From the NCBI GenBank assembly GCA_001643675.2, contig LSRY02000023.1, positions 124,001 to 188,000 on the forward strand: a stretch of 64,000 nt of DNA, in the 5' to 3' direction. Below the pieces are notes generated by a model. That model had not been told where the DNA came from. It was given only the letters and a program-made list of their open reading frames with translations, and made no database searches. The DNA comes from Monocercomonoides exilis (lineage: Eukaryota > Preaxostyla > Oxymonadida > Polymastigidae). The stretch's first letter is position 1; every line of letters begins with the position of its first letter. The translations under genes and the position numbers were made by a program. Below, one piece after another: positions 10,757 to 23,268 of the stretch.

Positions 10757-13585
10757 ATGTCTTACAAAACTGAAAAATTGTCTGCTGATGACAATTTAAA
10801 GGCTCAAGTTAAGCTGCCTTTTCTTCCTGGTACGACATTTACAGATCCAAAGGTTGCATTTTCTTTTTAAAAGTTCAATTAAATATTATGTTTTTAACAT
10901 TGTTCTAAACCATTTAATTCATAATGAAATCAAAATCATTTTTAAAAAATAACAATTAATATTTCTAAGAAAACCAATTTTGCAAAGTCACACACACTTG
11001 GATACAAAGATGGAATTCCAACTGCAAAACTGGATTATCCATCCATAGGAAATGAATTCCGGCGCACCATTGATGAAAGATTTAGCTCTGAAGAATTGGA
11101 AAAGTCACGAGATTTTACATTTGGATGGACAAGAAAATGCTTGGAATACAGCTCTGTTGGTGGTCCTGATATCAAATCAAGAGGAACAACAATTGTTTCA
11201 GCAACTGGAACAACGGCGCCTCCTACTGCAGAAACAATTCCATCTTTTATTGCATATGATAAGTTAGTTATGTGCTTTTATGCATATTTCAAAGGTACCA
11301 ATCATTTTTTTCTTTTTTAAATCGAGATTTTTGAACTATATTTCTTATTGAACATAAACATAATATAAAAATATATATAACAAACAATAGAGGCTGTACA
11401 TGAATCGCGGGAAGAAGTTTACAGAGTGAGAAATGTTGATATTCTATTTTATCTTGAAGACGATACCATAAGTGTTGTTGAACACAAGCAGAACAATTCA
11501 GGAATTGTTCAAGGAACATTTCTACGCCGCCATCGCGTTCCACGTGATGAGCGCGATCCAGATTCTGGATGCATTGAACTCGATGATCTGGAAGTTGGGA
11601 AGGATGTCCGCATATACGGGCGACTGTTCCACATATACGATGCCAATGGCTCAACACGAGAGTATCTCGAAAAGGAGTACGGTAAAATTCTGAGCGAAAG
11701 AGAGCCATTGCCTTCAGATGCGCATGCAAAGGAAAGAGAGAAGATCGAATCACACATCCGAGTGACGGTGCGCGATCCAGACACGACGACGCAGAAGTTT
11801 CTGAAGTACGACAGACAGGTGCTACGGTTCAACGCAGTGTGGAACGACACAACGATGTTTGGAGAGCAGCGCTTCTTCGCACTGCACTACTTCCTCTCTG
11901 ACAACACCATCGAGATCGTCGAGCTGCGCAAGGCGAACAGCGGGCACGAGGCGTTCCCGTCGTTTGTGCGGAGGCAGAGTGTGCCGAGGGACGGGGTGGT
12001 GCATCTGCACCACTCCGACACGGCGTATGAGCCGATGCAGCCAGAGGACCTGATGATTGGGAAGGAGGTGACAATCTTCGGGCGCACATTTCTTCTGTAC
12101 GACTGCGACGACTTCACCCGGCGCTGGTACCAGCAGAACATGGGTGTGACTGATCCGATGGACCCTCTTCCACTGGGAGCAGAGGAGACGTCCACGGCAG
12201 ACAGAGAGGTACCGCCATATTTGGGCTTCGGAGAAGAGCTGGACTCGCTCGCCACGTGCTTCCACATACAGCCCAGGCCGTGGCCGAGAGACTACTTCAA
12301 GCTGCTGGTGAAGGACAAGGACGCCTTCCATTTCCTGTGCAGAATCGAGACAGCGTCGCCAGGCGAGTCAGAAAGGCGCTTTGTGCTAACATTCCATCTG
12401 AGCGACGACACACTCTCGATTTACGAGCCGCCGCAGAGGAACATCGGCTACGTGCAGGGCAAGTTTATGGAGCGTACGAAGATGTACAAGCCAGACTCGA
12501 ACGTGTACTATGGCCCAGGCGACTTCTTTGTAGGGGCTGTGCTTGAAATACGGACGCGGCGCTTTGTGCTGCTGGACTGCGACTCGAAGACGATGCAGAT
12601 GCAGAGCGAGATGGGATGTCCAGAGCCAGATTTTGTGAGGATTGAGGCAGAATATCGTCTGCGGCTGTCGGATCTGTACAACATGCAGAGGGCGAACAAA
12701 GCATTTGACAAGTTAGGAAAGACAGCTACACTGACAAAGTTCAAGCAGATGATGGATGCGTTTCAGGTGGGGCCAACACAGCTTGAGATGCAGGCGCTGG
12801 CTGAAGTGTATGGAAACTCTTCATCTTCAGGCTATTCTGAAGGAGGAGAAGGAGAAGAGCAGGAGTTGGACATTGCAGCCTTCCGCGAAGCGATCAGAGA
12901 GGCGCCACGAATTATGGACGGCACGCTGTTCAAGACAGATGCTGCGCTGCATGTGCACCCCATCACGCCAGGCACAATCACAGTGACTGATGCCACAGGC
13001 TCGAAGACACGCAGCTTTGGGCCAGGTGGACGGATGGGGGTGTCGATGAGCGGGGCAGGCGGAGTGGGAGTGAGAGATGCGACGCTGGCAACGTCGTCAG
13101 TGTCGCTGGAGCCGACAGATCATTCCGAGCTGACGCTGACGACAAGGGCGTTTGGGCCAGTGGGGAAAGCAACACAGCCGTCGCCTTCGCTTGTGAAGAC
13201 AGTGCCACATTCATCGGGTGTGATGACAGGTACAATCAAAAGAACACTGCTGGAGGGAGAGTCAGAGGCAGACTTCAGGAAGAGGCTGGCAAAGGAGAAG
13301 CAGATTATGATGAAGGCAGTGGAAAGGATCAACTTGAAGCACGCATCACTGACGGAGGCATTCAATGCATTCACACAGAAGCAGACACCACGCCTGTCAA
13401 GAGAAAGATTCAGAGACCAGATGATTAAGTATGGTGTGCTGCAGAAGACGTCTGAGATGGAGCTGTTGGAGAGGCACTTCTTTGGAGATGCGGAGGACAT
13501 TGGTTATCAGGACTTCATCAGAGCTATGAATCCAGAAGAAACTCCTTTATCATTCACTGCGGCTATTGCTCCTGCAAGAACATAA
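10757..13585 (+). CDS. EFHC1: EF-hand/DM10 ciliary microtubule protein, EFHC1-like
   Basis: Exons 10757-10852, 10970-11294 and 11391-13585 give 871 residues. EFHC1 family proteins are axonemal doublet inner proteins. Three DM10 domains are visible at roughly residues 125-245 (with FYLEDDTISVVE), 270-395 (with YFLSDNTIEIVEL) and 440-550 (with FHLSDDTLSIYEPP); these tetrapeptide-rich strands are diagnostic. The N-terminal LPFLPGTTF matches human EFHC1 (LPFLPGTSF). The last about 80 residues resemble the C-terminal EF-hand region. Introns are 117 bp (GTTGCA) and 96 bp (GTACCA). Base composition is odd: the first exons and the start of exon 3 are AT-rich, then from about 11700 to 13450 codons end overwhelmingly in G or C, before returning to AT-rich sequence at the stop. 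Confidence 0.92.
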
Positions 13586-13774
13586 AAAACTTTTTCAAAA
13601 TTATTTCAAAATTTGTTTTTTTTATAAAATTCTCAAATTCTAAAACTTTTGTTATTCTTTAAAACAGCCTTTTCTCCATCTCACACTCTTGCAACTTAGT
13701 TAAATAATTTTTAAACAAAACAAACAAAAATTATTTAGTGTTCCCATCTTTATTTTTTAAGCTCATAAAAATTT

Positions 13775-15166
13775 ATGTCTCAATTTCCAACATCATCTCC
13801 GTTTATTGAACGCTATTTCAAGAATTATTATGTCACTGGTTTATTTTTCATTAATATCAGAAAAATTAATATGTTATTTGAATTCTTGAAATGGACAAAA
13901 TGACAATTATTCAAATTTAGATTGTTCAGCGCATTATGCACATGATCAATATTTGTTTATTCACTCAAACGGGTTTGACTGCTTTTTTTAATTAAAATTC
14001 TATTTTTTTAAATGGATTCAAAACGTTATTTTTTGCTTTTTAAGATTAATTGTTGTTGGACTTGCTCCATCTCACCCAGCTCTCCTTCCTCCAGAAATGC
14101 GACCTTTCGGAGTCATATCTAAAAAACCAAAGACAGATTCTTCTGCTTTAAGTGGCAGCACTGAAATAACAATGGATGAAGCAGAATCATCAAAAAAGCT
14201 GCCTAATGGTTGACTATCACTTTTTGTCATTCTTCAAATTTCATAATTTATAAATTAAAGAATATTCCATTTCTGCAATTAACTTTCAGATTGGAGGAGT
14301 TGATAGAGGCGAACAAAAAGTTCGTGGAAAGAGAAAGAAGGTTCGTAAATTATTATTATTATTCTTTTATTTAAATTGTTCATTTAAAAATGAAGGGAGG
14401 ATTGCTTCTGGAGCCTGGTACAATTATATGTGAAATTGTTACTTCAGATAGATGTTCTTTTAGAGTATATGCATCTTGTGGTGGTTCTTTGTTGGAATCA
14501 AATAAAAGACTGATTGAACAGCCAAATCTTATTTTAACAAAGGTACTTATTCTTTATCATCTATTAAATATTTTCATTGATTTATTTTCATTTAACGTTT
14601 AAATTCATATTTATTCGGACCCTTATGCTCTTCAGCCAGCAACCGAGGGATACATTTGTGTTATTCAACCATTTGTAAATTTTGTGAAGAGTGTTCGTTT
14701 AATGGGATGGGAGGATTATTTTAAACATGTAATGCAACACAGGCATCAGCAGCACTTTTGTAAGTCATTTCCCAAAGTCGAGGAGTCTATTACAAATTAT
14801 TCCGATTTTGAAGATGAGAAATTTGATGAAAAAGAAGAAAACACTTCAAAATTATCTTCTTCATCAGTCACTTATCCTCTTCCAACTGCACTTCAACAGC
14901 TCAATTCATCAATCGATTATCGGGCTTTGGCAGATTATTCGTGCCCTTATCACTCTGATTGCCCTGCTCGTGTTTCTGCTGTTTCTTTATTCACGTTTTC
15001 TACAAACAGAGCTAACAAAGCATGGGCAGAAAGTCTTACAAAGAAGATCGAAGAATTTAAAACATTTTATTCTCCCCTCAATGCTGGAAAAACGCTTGGT
15101 GATATTCTTGATGTTGAAAAGTCAGAAACAAAAACTATTACTGAAGAAATTGAAGGATCAACTTGA
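13775..15166 (+). CDS. ABITRAM: ABITRAM / FAM206A (Simiate) homologue
   Basis: Six exons, 13775-13838, 13921-13972, 14045-14208, 14261-14340, 14396-14542 and 14636-15166, give 345 residues (human about 181). The family is a glycine-cleavage-H-like hammerhead fold reported to bind actin and modulate transcription; its basic role is poorly known. Matching blocks are FIERYFKNYY, the GLAPSHPAL segment (human LAESHPVL), SISAINFQI, KVRGKRKKGG and the PATEGYICVIQPF segment (human PSTEGYIAVVLP). Five introns of 52-93 bp start GTTTAT, GTTTGA, GTTGAC, GTTCGT and GTACTT, with phases that all close. Extra length comes from an insert in exon 3 and a C-terminal extension containing LADYSCPYHSDCPARV. The extension could hold a further module that I do not recognise. 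Confidence 0.82.
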
Positions 15167-15405
15167 ATTTTTCACAAACGTTATTTCTTATAATATTACT
15201 GTTATTTATTTATTATGTTAAAAATTATTTAATTCTCAAGTTTGCGTTTTAGTTAAAATAAATAAATCAGATATACCACAATTAATAAGTTTATTTTTTG
15301 TAACATAAATTTTCAACGATAGAATAAGGTAGATAACTTGTATACAAATTTTAATCCTTTAATTTATCAAATAGTTGTTGAGATTTATTTTTTTTAACCA
15401 TTTAG

Positions 15406-18400
15406 ATGTCGAAGCAACGCAGGCTTTTGTCTCAAGCCTTAAGTGAAGGAAATATCGAGAAGTTCAAGACAACTTTGGATCAGGCAAAGTTTGATTTGAA
15501 TTCATATGACGACCTTGGTTGGTCGCTCGCTCATGAATGCGTAGAAGTTATGAGAATGGATTTTTTCGAGGAAATCGTACAAAGAGGCGCAAATCCGAAT
15601 ATAAAAACAGGTGCGCAATTTATCTTTTGAATGATTGGTATCATTTTAATGTTTTTTATTTTATTTTCTTATAGAATATACAAAAGAAACGGTCATTCAT
15701 AGACTTGTTGGAAAGGCAATTGAACGTTCTTTGAGTCGCAACGCAGAAACTACAGAGTTATCACTTGAAGAAAGTATAAAAACTGCATGGAGAATAGGAG
15801 TAAATGTGGACGAACCAAATGGTGAAGGAGAATCAGTTTGTTATAAGCTATTTATTGTAACTAGATATAAAGCATCTCATTCATTCATTCATTTTTTTGT
15901 TGCAAAAGGCAATACATATAGCAGCATATAATGGACTTGTGAGTGTGCTTAAAGTACTCGTAAATGATTGTCATGCAAATGTTAAAAAGCAGGATAGCAC
16001 AATTGGATGGACTGCATTGCATTATGCTATTGCTGGAGCATTGATTGGCCCTTCTTCATTCACAGCACAGTCTTCCATTCAGAAAGCTGACAGCACCAAC
16101 AACTCCGAGTCCTTTTCAGTGCAGTCGACCACGTTTCTGATTGAAGAGGCGCCGGAGCTGGTTGGAATGGGCGACAACGACGGGCGCACGGCTCTGCACT
16201 ACCTCTGCTGTGGGGCGGCAGCTGTCTCTCTCTTCTTCAAGTCGAAGAAGAAAGGCATCGCTGCACTGAATGCAGAAGACAACCCGTTCCACCTCAAAGC
16301 AGAGGACGAGGCAGAAGACGAGGACGAACAGAGGATTATGCTCGGCACAACACTCAGAGCATCTCCCTCTGAATACATCAACAGAATGCCTACCATCTCT
16401 TCCTCTATGCCTTCTCCACACGCTTCTCCTTCTTCCTCTTCCTCTTCCTCTTCCTCTTCCTCTTCCTCTTCCTCTTCCTCTTCATATTTGACATCGAATT
16501 CAACACCTTCAACATACGGTGCATTATCCTATGGCTCCTCTTCTGCATTCTCTTCTCCTTCATCAACATCCTCTTCTTCTTCTTCTTCTTCTTCTTCTTC
16601 TCAACTCCTTCGTCCCAATGCTCTCCTTCCTTCCTCTTCCTCTTCCTCTCTTCAGCCATCCAACCAGACACCGATGATTGGACAGCTCAGACGTGCTGCT
16701 TCGACTGTCATACACACCCCGCCAAACAGAATGATACTCACACAACATCCTTCTTCTTCATTCAACTCCCCTTTCAACAATTCTTCCTCCTCCTCCTCCT
16801 CTTCTTCTTCTTCTTTTTCATCTTCCTTCTCTTCCTCCTCCACATCTTCTTCTTCATTTCGCGCATCGCTCATCCAACAGCCTCCTATTTCCCCACCAAC
16901 TTCTTCTTCTTCTTCTTCTTCTTCTTTCCTCTCCTCTCTCCATTCACCTCGTATAGGCCTTCTTCGTCGTGCCTCTTCCACTCGTCTTCTCACTCTGAAT
17001 CCAAACTCCCAGTTGAACTCTCCAATAATACCATCAGCTTCTTCTTCTTCTTCACCAACACCTTCGTCTCCTTCATCATCTTCTTCTTCTTCCTCTTCTT
17101 TCTCAATAACAACAACACCAAACGAGCCTTTCCCTCTTCCTTCTTCCTCTCCCCCTGTTCCTTCTGCCTCTCCAATGTCTTCTGCTACTTCATCTGACAT
17201 CTCATTTCAGGAGAAGAAGAACAGGCTTCGCATCGCTCTCTCTAAACTGTCTGCGTTTCAGTCACTTATTGCTTCCTCTAAGACACGCCATTCAATGAAG
17301 CTTAGCGCTTCCCCGTCTTCTATTTCTTTCTCTTCACCTTCTTCTTCTTCTTCTTCATCCTCCTCTTCTCTTTCATCTGCTTCATTGTCTGCCTCATCTT
17401 CACTGGCCAATCTGAATGGCATGTCTTCTTCTCCTTCTCGCTCATTCGATTCTTTCCTTCAAACAGACAAGAACTCCTCTTCAAATTGCTGTTCAACGTC
17501 TCCTTTAAGAACATCCTCAGAAATACAACAAAAGAAACAAGAAGGAGAAGGAGAAGGAGGAGAAGGAGAAATAGAAGAACAAGAAAGAGAACAAGAAGAA
17601 ATTCAAGAACAAGAGCAAAGCAATAGTGAATCAGACGACGCAATTCTTCATCTTCTGCGTCTGCTTGTTGAAAGAGGCATCGATGTGAATGCAGCAGACG
17701 ATGAGCTGAACACCCCTCTTCATCTCTCCATCGCCTCTTCTTCTTTCTCCGCTGCCCGTTTTCTGCTCAGAGAAGGCAAAGCTAATCCTGATGGCATTGC
17801 TTCCAACAGATGCGAGGCAATCGAAAGAGCACTGAAGAAGCAGGAGAATGAGAAGGGCAGTCCAGCAAACGAGACGGAGAAATTCGACTCCGGAGAAATA
17901 GAAAAGAGAGGAGAAGGAGGAGAAGGAGAAGATGAAACAACAAAAAAAGATGAAGAGAAAAACGATGTTCGGAAAGTGATCCAAAACCCTCTTTCTCCGC
18001 TGGCACTGGCTGTGTTGAGCGATGAGATGGATTTTGTGCCGCTGCTGATCAGCCAAGGCGCCTCCTTTGCGCTTTTCTCGCAGCCGCCGAAAATTCGCTT
18101 TGAGACTGCAGAAGGAAGCAGGATTCAGTCACATTTTGCATTTTCAAGGAAATTCTGTGAGGAGCATTTGAAGACATTTGAGATGCACAGAATGAAATCT
18201 CCATCAACTCCATCAACAACAACAACAACAACAACAACTTCTTCTTCTTCTTCTTCTTCTTCCTTCTCCTCCACCCTCTCCCCAACCTCCTCCCGTTCCC
18301 TCAGCAAAGACGAGCGGAGGATGTTCTATTCTTCCATCCGCCTCGCTCCCTTTGAAGTTGTCCCACCTTCCCTTTGGCTGGTGTCTGGGCTGCCGAACTG

Positions 18401-21400
18401 GCTGGCAGTCGAAATCGACGAAAACCTGATGGAAACAAAGCAGAAGCTGGCAGAACGAGGGAAACAGGCGAAACAAGCGATGCAAGCGAAACAGGGGAAA
18501 CAAGGAAAACAAGGGAAAGATGCGAAGGAAGGAGGAGGAGAAGAGACAGAGAAAGGGCTGGACTCTGTTCGGATGTCGACGCTTCTGCAGCATCTGATGG
18601 GAGATTCAGCGCCTCCGCTGTTTTCGGAGTGTCTGACAGTGTTCCATTTGTGTGCAGCGCTGAACGACGAGGCGAATTTGGAGCAGCTCTGCTTTGCATA
18701 TGAAGACACGTATGACATCAGCAGAGTGGAGAGGAAGATGAAAAGTGGGGGGAAGAGAGGAGAGAAGAAGGAGGGAGATGACAATGGAGCAGATGATAGA
18801 ATGAATGTGCCAACTCCTCTTTCACATTATGATGACACAGCTGCAACAAGCATATGTCATCCTTCTCCTTTGCATTCATCGTCATCATCATCAACCTCCT
18901 CCTCCTCCTCATCTTCTGCTTCTTCTCTTTCATCGTCATCATCCCTTTCCTCTCTTTCACACAGCCAGCTCTTCTGCCCTCCGCTCCATCTTCCTCTCTC
19001 CGTCTTCCTCAACGCCATCCACCCGACCCCTCTCCACATCGCCTCGTGGGTAGGCGCTGCTTCATCTCTGAATGTTCTGCTGGCACACGGCGCTGACCCG
19101 TTTGTGGGATTCTCGCTGGAACGTGTTGTGTTTGGGAGTCATGTGCCAGAAGAGGAAGAGGAAGAGAAGAAGGAGGAAGAGGAAGAAGAGGAAGAAGGAA
19201 AGAAAGGGAAAAGAGAAGGAAATGATAATCAGATTAAACCAGAAGTGCTTGGACAAGAACACGCCTCATTTGCTTCCTCAGCAGAAAACACATCAACACC
19301 AAACACACCAGTAATACGTCCAAGCTCTTTCTCTGCTTCTCCTTCTACTTCCACTCTTTCTTCTCCTTATTTCCCTTCTCCTCTTTCTTCTCACTCACAT
19401 TCTGAGTCTTCTTCTTCTTCTTCTCTTCTCCCACTTCTTCCTGTCCACATTGCAGCTGCTGCTGGACAAGCTGAGTCTCTTTTTGTGCTTGTTGATCCAT
19501 CTTCTGTCGAGAAATCGCCTCTTCGCTTGTTCGACTGGGACGAAGAGGTGCTGCAGAAACTGAGGCCTTCATTGTTGCTTCATAGTGGTGATGGAGAGGA
19601 AGAGGCACAAAGAAAGGGAGCGATTCCAAATGATGACAAGAGATCTAATAATCATAGCATATCTTCCTCTTCCTCTTCCTCCTCCTCCTCCTCATCATCA
19701 TCATCCTCCTCATCCACTCTTCGTGTAGCCTCTCTCTTCCGCACATTCCAGTCATATCTTCAGCAGCAGACGTCTGCCCTTCTGCCGACTCCAAGGCACA
19801 CTTCGCCAACACATCAGCCCACTTCATCAACACTCTCCCACTCAGCTTCTTATTCATCCCTCATCGCTGACTCATCTGATGCTTCTCATCTGATCCACTC
19901 TCCTTCTTCTGGTTCTTTTTCTTCTCCTTCTCCTTCCTCTTCCTCTTCCACTCCTTCTCCATTCTCTTCTTCTATTTCATCTTCTGCCAACAACTGCTTA
20001 TCACCTTCATTGACCTCTTCCTCTACTCTTCCAATGCTCGGTTCAGTCGACTTTGCCTTCACTCGCATCATCCGCTTGCTCACAGCCGCTGTTTCTTCTC
20101 CTTCCTCTTTTCTCTCCTCCTTCAACGAGGTCGAAGCAGACGATGCTGCATTCTACGAGTCGCTCATCCTCCGCACTGAGAAAAGCGATGCTGAGCTGCG
20201 CAGGCGCAGACTGGAAGAAGAGATTGACAATGGATTGCGTACGATGTGTGCTCTGCAGGCAGCTGAGGCCAAAAAGGGATTCTTCCCGCGCTACTCGTCC
20301 ACACTGGCACCGAATGCAGCCCAGTCTCTGCTGAGGTTGTTGTATTCTCTGCTCTTCTTTGTGCTTGGCGGAGGACAAGGGCGCAACAGCCTCTTCCACA
20401 TCCTGTCAGCGCGGGGGAGAGAAGAAGATGCGGACACAATCACATTCCTGCTGGACGATGTAGTGGAGAGTGCAGTGGCTGACTTCATCTACTGGTTTGT
20501 GCCTTCTGCAGACGAGGCAGAGGCAGCAAGCGAAGTGACTGGAGACGAGATCGACTTGGGGCTGGACGACAAGGCAGCAAGCAAAGAAGGTTCAATGAAT
20601 GCACTCGGAAGCAGCCTGGAACACGACTTCGAGCTGAACGAAGAGCTCTTCAACAGAAAAGACGGAGAAGGGTTTGGAAGCAGCAACAGCGGAAGCAGTG
20701 GCAGCTTCGGCCAAAGTGCACAGTCAGATGCGCAGACAGACTCGCTTGTTGACAGACTCATCCAAACAGTCCTTCCGAAAGTGCAGTCGATTCTGGTGGA
20801 TGCAGTCAATGCAGATGGCGAGACATCCTTCTGCACCGCGCTCTGCTTCCGCCGGGAGTCTGTTGTGCAGTCACTGGGCGCTTGCGACCCCTGTTTCTTT
20901 GCTGTTGACAATGGAGGGAATTCGCTGCTGCACATTTGCACACTTCCTACACGTGTGAATAAGTCGTGGATGCCTCGCTTGGAGTGGGAGACAGAAAATG
21001 AAGGAGAGGCAGAAATCGAAGAGGGAAGGAGAACAGAACAGCAGAACTCTTCTTCTTCTTCCTCTTCCTCTTCTTCAACTTCATCCACATCACGAACAAA
21101 AAAATCGCATGCACTTCTGAGCATTGGGCGTCTGCTCATTCAACAGGGCGTTCCCATCGATACGTACAACGCAGCAGGAAAGACACCTCTTCTGCTGTCG
21201 ATCATCGAAGGCGAGGACAAGTTTGCACGTCTACTGCTTGCATCGTCTGCGCGTCCAGAGCTACCGGAGAAGGGAAGTGGCGACACGTGCCTTCACATTG
21301 CATGCCGGCGACAATTGGTGGATGTAGTGAGTGGAATCCTCACATTGTGCACAGCAGGGCAGTTACGGAAGGTTGTGAATAAAACGAATGCAGATAACGA

Positions 21401-22292
21401 GAAGTCGAGGGCACAGACAGCGCTGCACTGTGCAGTGATGACAGGAAACAAAGACTGTGTTGTGATGCTGCTGGATGCAAATGCCAATCCCAACAAGCAG
21501 GACAACACAGGCTCCACTCCTCTGCATCTGGCATGTGCGCTGTCTGGACGGGGAATCGAACTCACATCGTCAGGTGCTGTTTCTTCCACAGACCAGAATG
21601 AGACGGAACAAGAGGAAGCAAATGAAGGAAGCAGCGGAAGTGAGGCTACAGACGACGAGACACTGTCCAGACGCACTCAGCTGAGCCAGGCAGAGAGCGA
21701 GTGGAGCCAGCAGTCTGCGTCTGTTGTGCTTGCGAGCATCCTCCTTCGACACGGCGCACATCCGCTCATTCCTAACCGCAGCGGCTTCATTCCACTTTCA
21801 CTGATCACCAATGCAGCAGACCGCGCACCAATTGTCAATGCCATTTCTGCCAATAAGCTGCGACTGCGCTGTCTTCCACTACCTTCCACGTTCTACACAG
21901 AACCAATGGCGTATTTGCCTTCAACCACCTCACCACAACCCCGTGCCTGTCCTGTCTGCAGCACAAAGTTCGGGCTCTTATCTCCAAAGCGGCGTATCTG
22001 CCGAGTATGCGATGGCATTCTGTGTTCTGCGTGTTGCCCTCCGCTGATTCCTTTGCTGCCTTTTGGCATTGATGCCCCGCAGTGTGTATGTCCTGCCTGC
22101 TATTCGCGCCTTGCCCCGCTTGCAGAGCCGGAGCTGGTGAATGCATTCGCACACATCCACGTGGAAGACGAAGAGAACAATAAGTTGGATACAAACAGCC
22201 ACAAACAAATGTTGGATAAAAATTCATTATTTCAGATATGTGTGGATGTTGCAAAGAATCAGAATTTATTATCCTCATATCGACATAAATGA
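15406..22292 (+). CDS. Giant ankyrin-repeat protein with C-terminal FYVE-like zinc finger
   Basis: Exons 15406-15610, 15675-15835 and 15909-22292 (introns 64 bp GTGCGC and 73 bp GTTTGT) give 2249 residues. Ankyrin repeats are scattered along the chain: AIHIAAYNGL near residue 124, GRTALHYLCC, NTPLHLSIASSSFSAA, PTPLHIASWVGAA, GDTCLHIACRRQ, QTALHCAVMTGN and GSTPLHLACALSG. They are separated by Ser-rich linkers encoded by TCT/TCC repeats, several over 40 residues long. At about residues 2135-2190 there are eight Cys arranged CPVC...ICRVC...CSACC...CVCPAC, like a FYVE finger; the R(R/K)HHCR motif is replaced by RRICRVC, so lipid (PI3P) binding is uncertain. A role at endosomal membranes is inference. 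GC content jumps within exon 3 at about 16100. Confidence 0.85.
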
Positions 22293-23268
22293 TTAGTCAT
22301 TTTTTTTTTTTTTTTGATAATTTTTTTATATTTTATATTTTTATTTTATATTTTATTTTTTAAAAAATCGAGTTTTGATATTCAATTTCTAAGTCATTTC
22401 AAAGCAAATCATTAGTCTGATTGAAAATACAGTATAGCTTGGATATGAACACGCATGGTTTTGTTCAATTTTTTGCGATGGTTTCCGAATTTGATTGCGA
22501 CTGATTCTACTTTTTCATTAAAAAATTTTTTCAAAACAATTTTTTGGAAGAAAACAAATTATTATTACAATCGAACTTGAAATCTTTCTTTTTGAATCGA
22601 TTTTTCATTTTATGCTGTTCGAATGCACTTCATTTTTTATAATTGAAGCAAAAAAACAACAAATATAATATTTCAGAAAAATTGTGAAAACAATGAAAAA
22701 CCAATTTCAATTTTTTGATTGAAATAATTTTCGTTTTTGGCTTGATTATAACAGATGTGAAAACAACCGAGTTATACTGCATATATTCTTAATGCTTTCA
22801 AAATATGGATATTTTCAGTAATTCTTTTTCATTCCAAAAGATTAAACCAAAAAAGGTATTCTCCAAACACAAAAATGATCGCATGGTTTTGTATCAACAT
22901 CTGCAAAGCATGCTTGAAAATTATTAGTGTGGAAGGACATCTTCTGGATTGCTGATGCAAACAATAAAATGAAGCAGCAGCAATGAAAGTCCTTGGCCAA
23001 ATAAATAATACTCAAAATGCATTTCTCACAAACTGTTGGAACATAATCATCCAATCATCAATCAAACATCAAGAAAACAAAAAAATCGAAAAAAAGAAGA
23101 TAATTGAAATGAAGCCAGACAGCGCAGTGGAAGATGTGCACTTGTACAGCGCCTTCGTAAAGCAACCCAAGCACACTCCCCCACACGCCCGCAGATGCTT
23201 TTATCGTTCAGTTCTTTTCTTCCATTTCCATCCGAATCCAAGCTCTTTCTATATTTTTATTTCAACTT
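22293..23268. other. Convergent AT-rich spacer
   Basis: About 1 kb between two convergent gene ends. Roughly 23100-23200 is less AT-rich and may be 3' UTR of the minus-strand gene. I see no supported gene, repeat or RNA. Confidence 0.6.
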
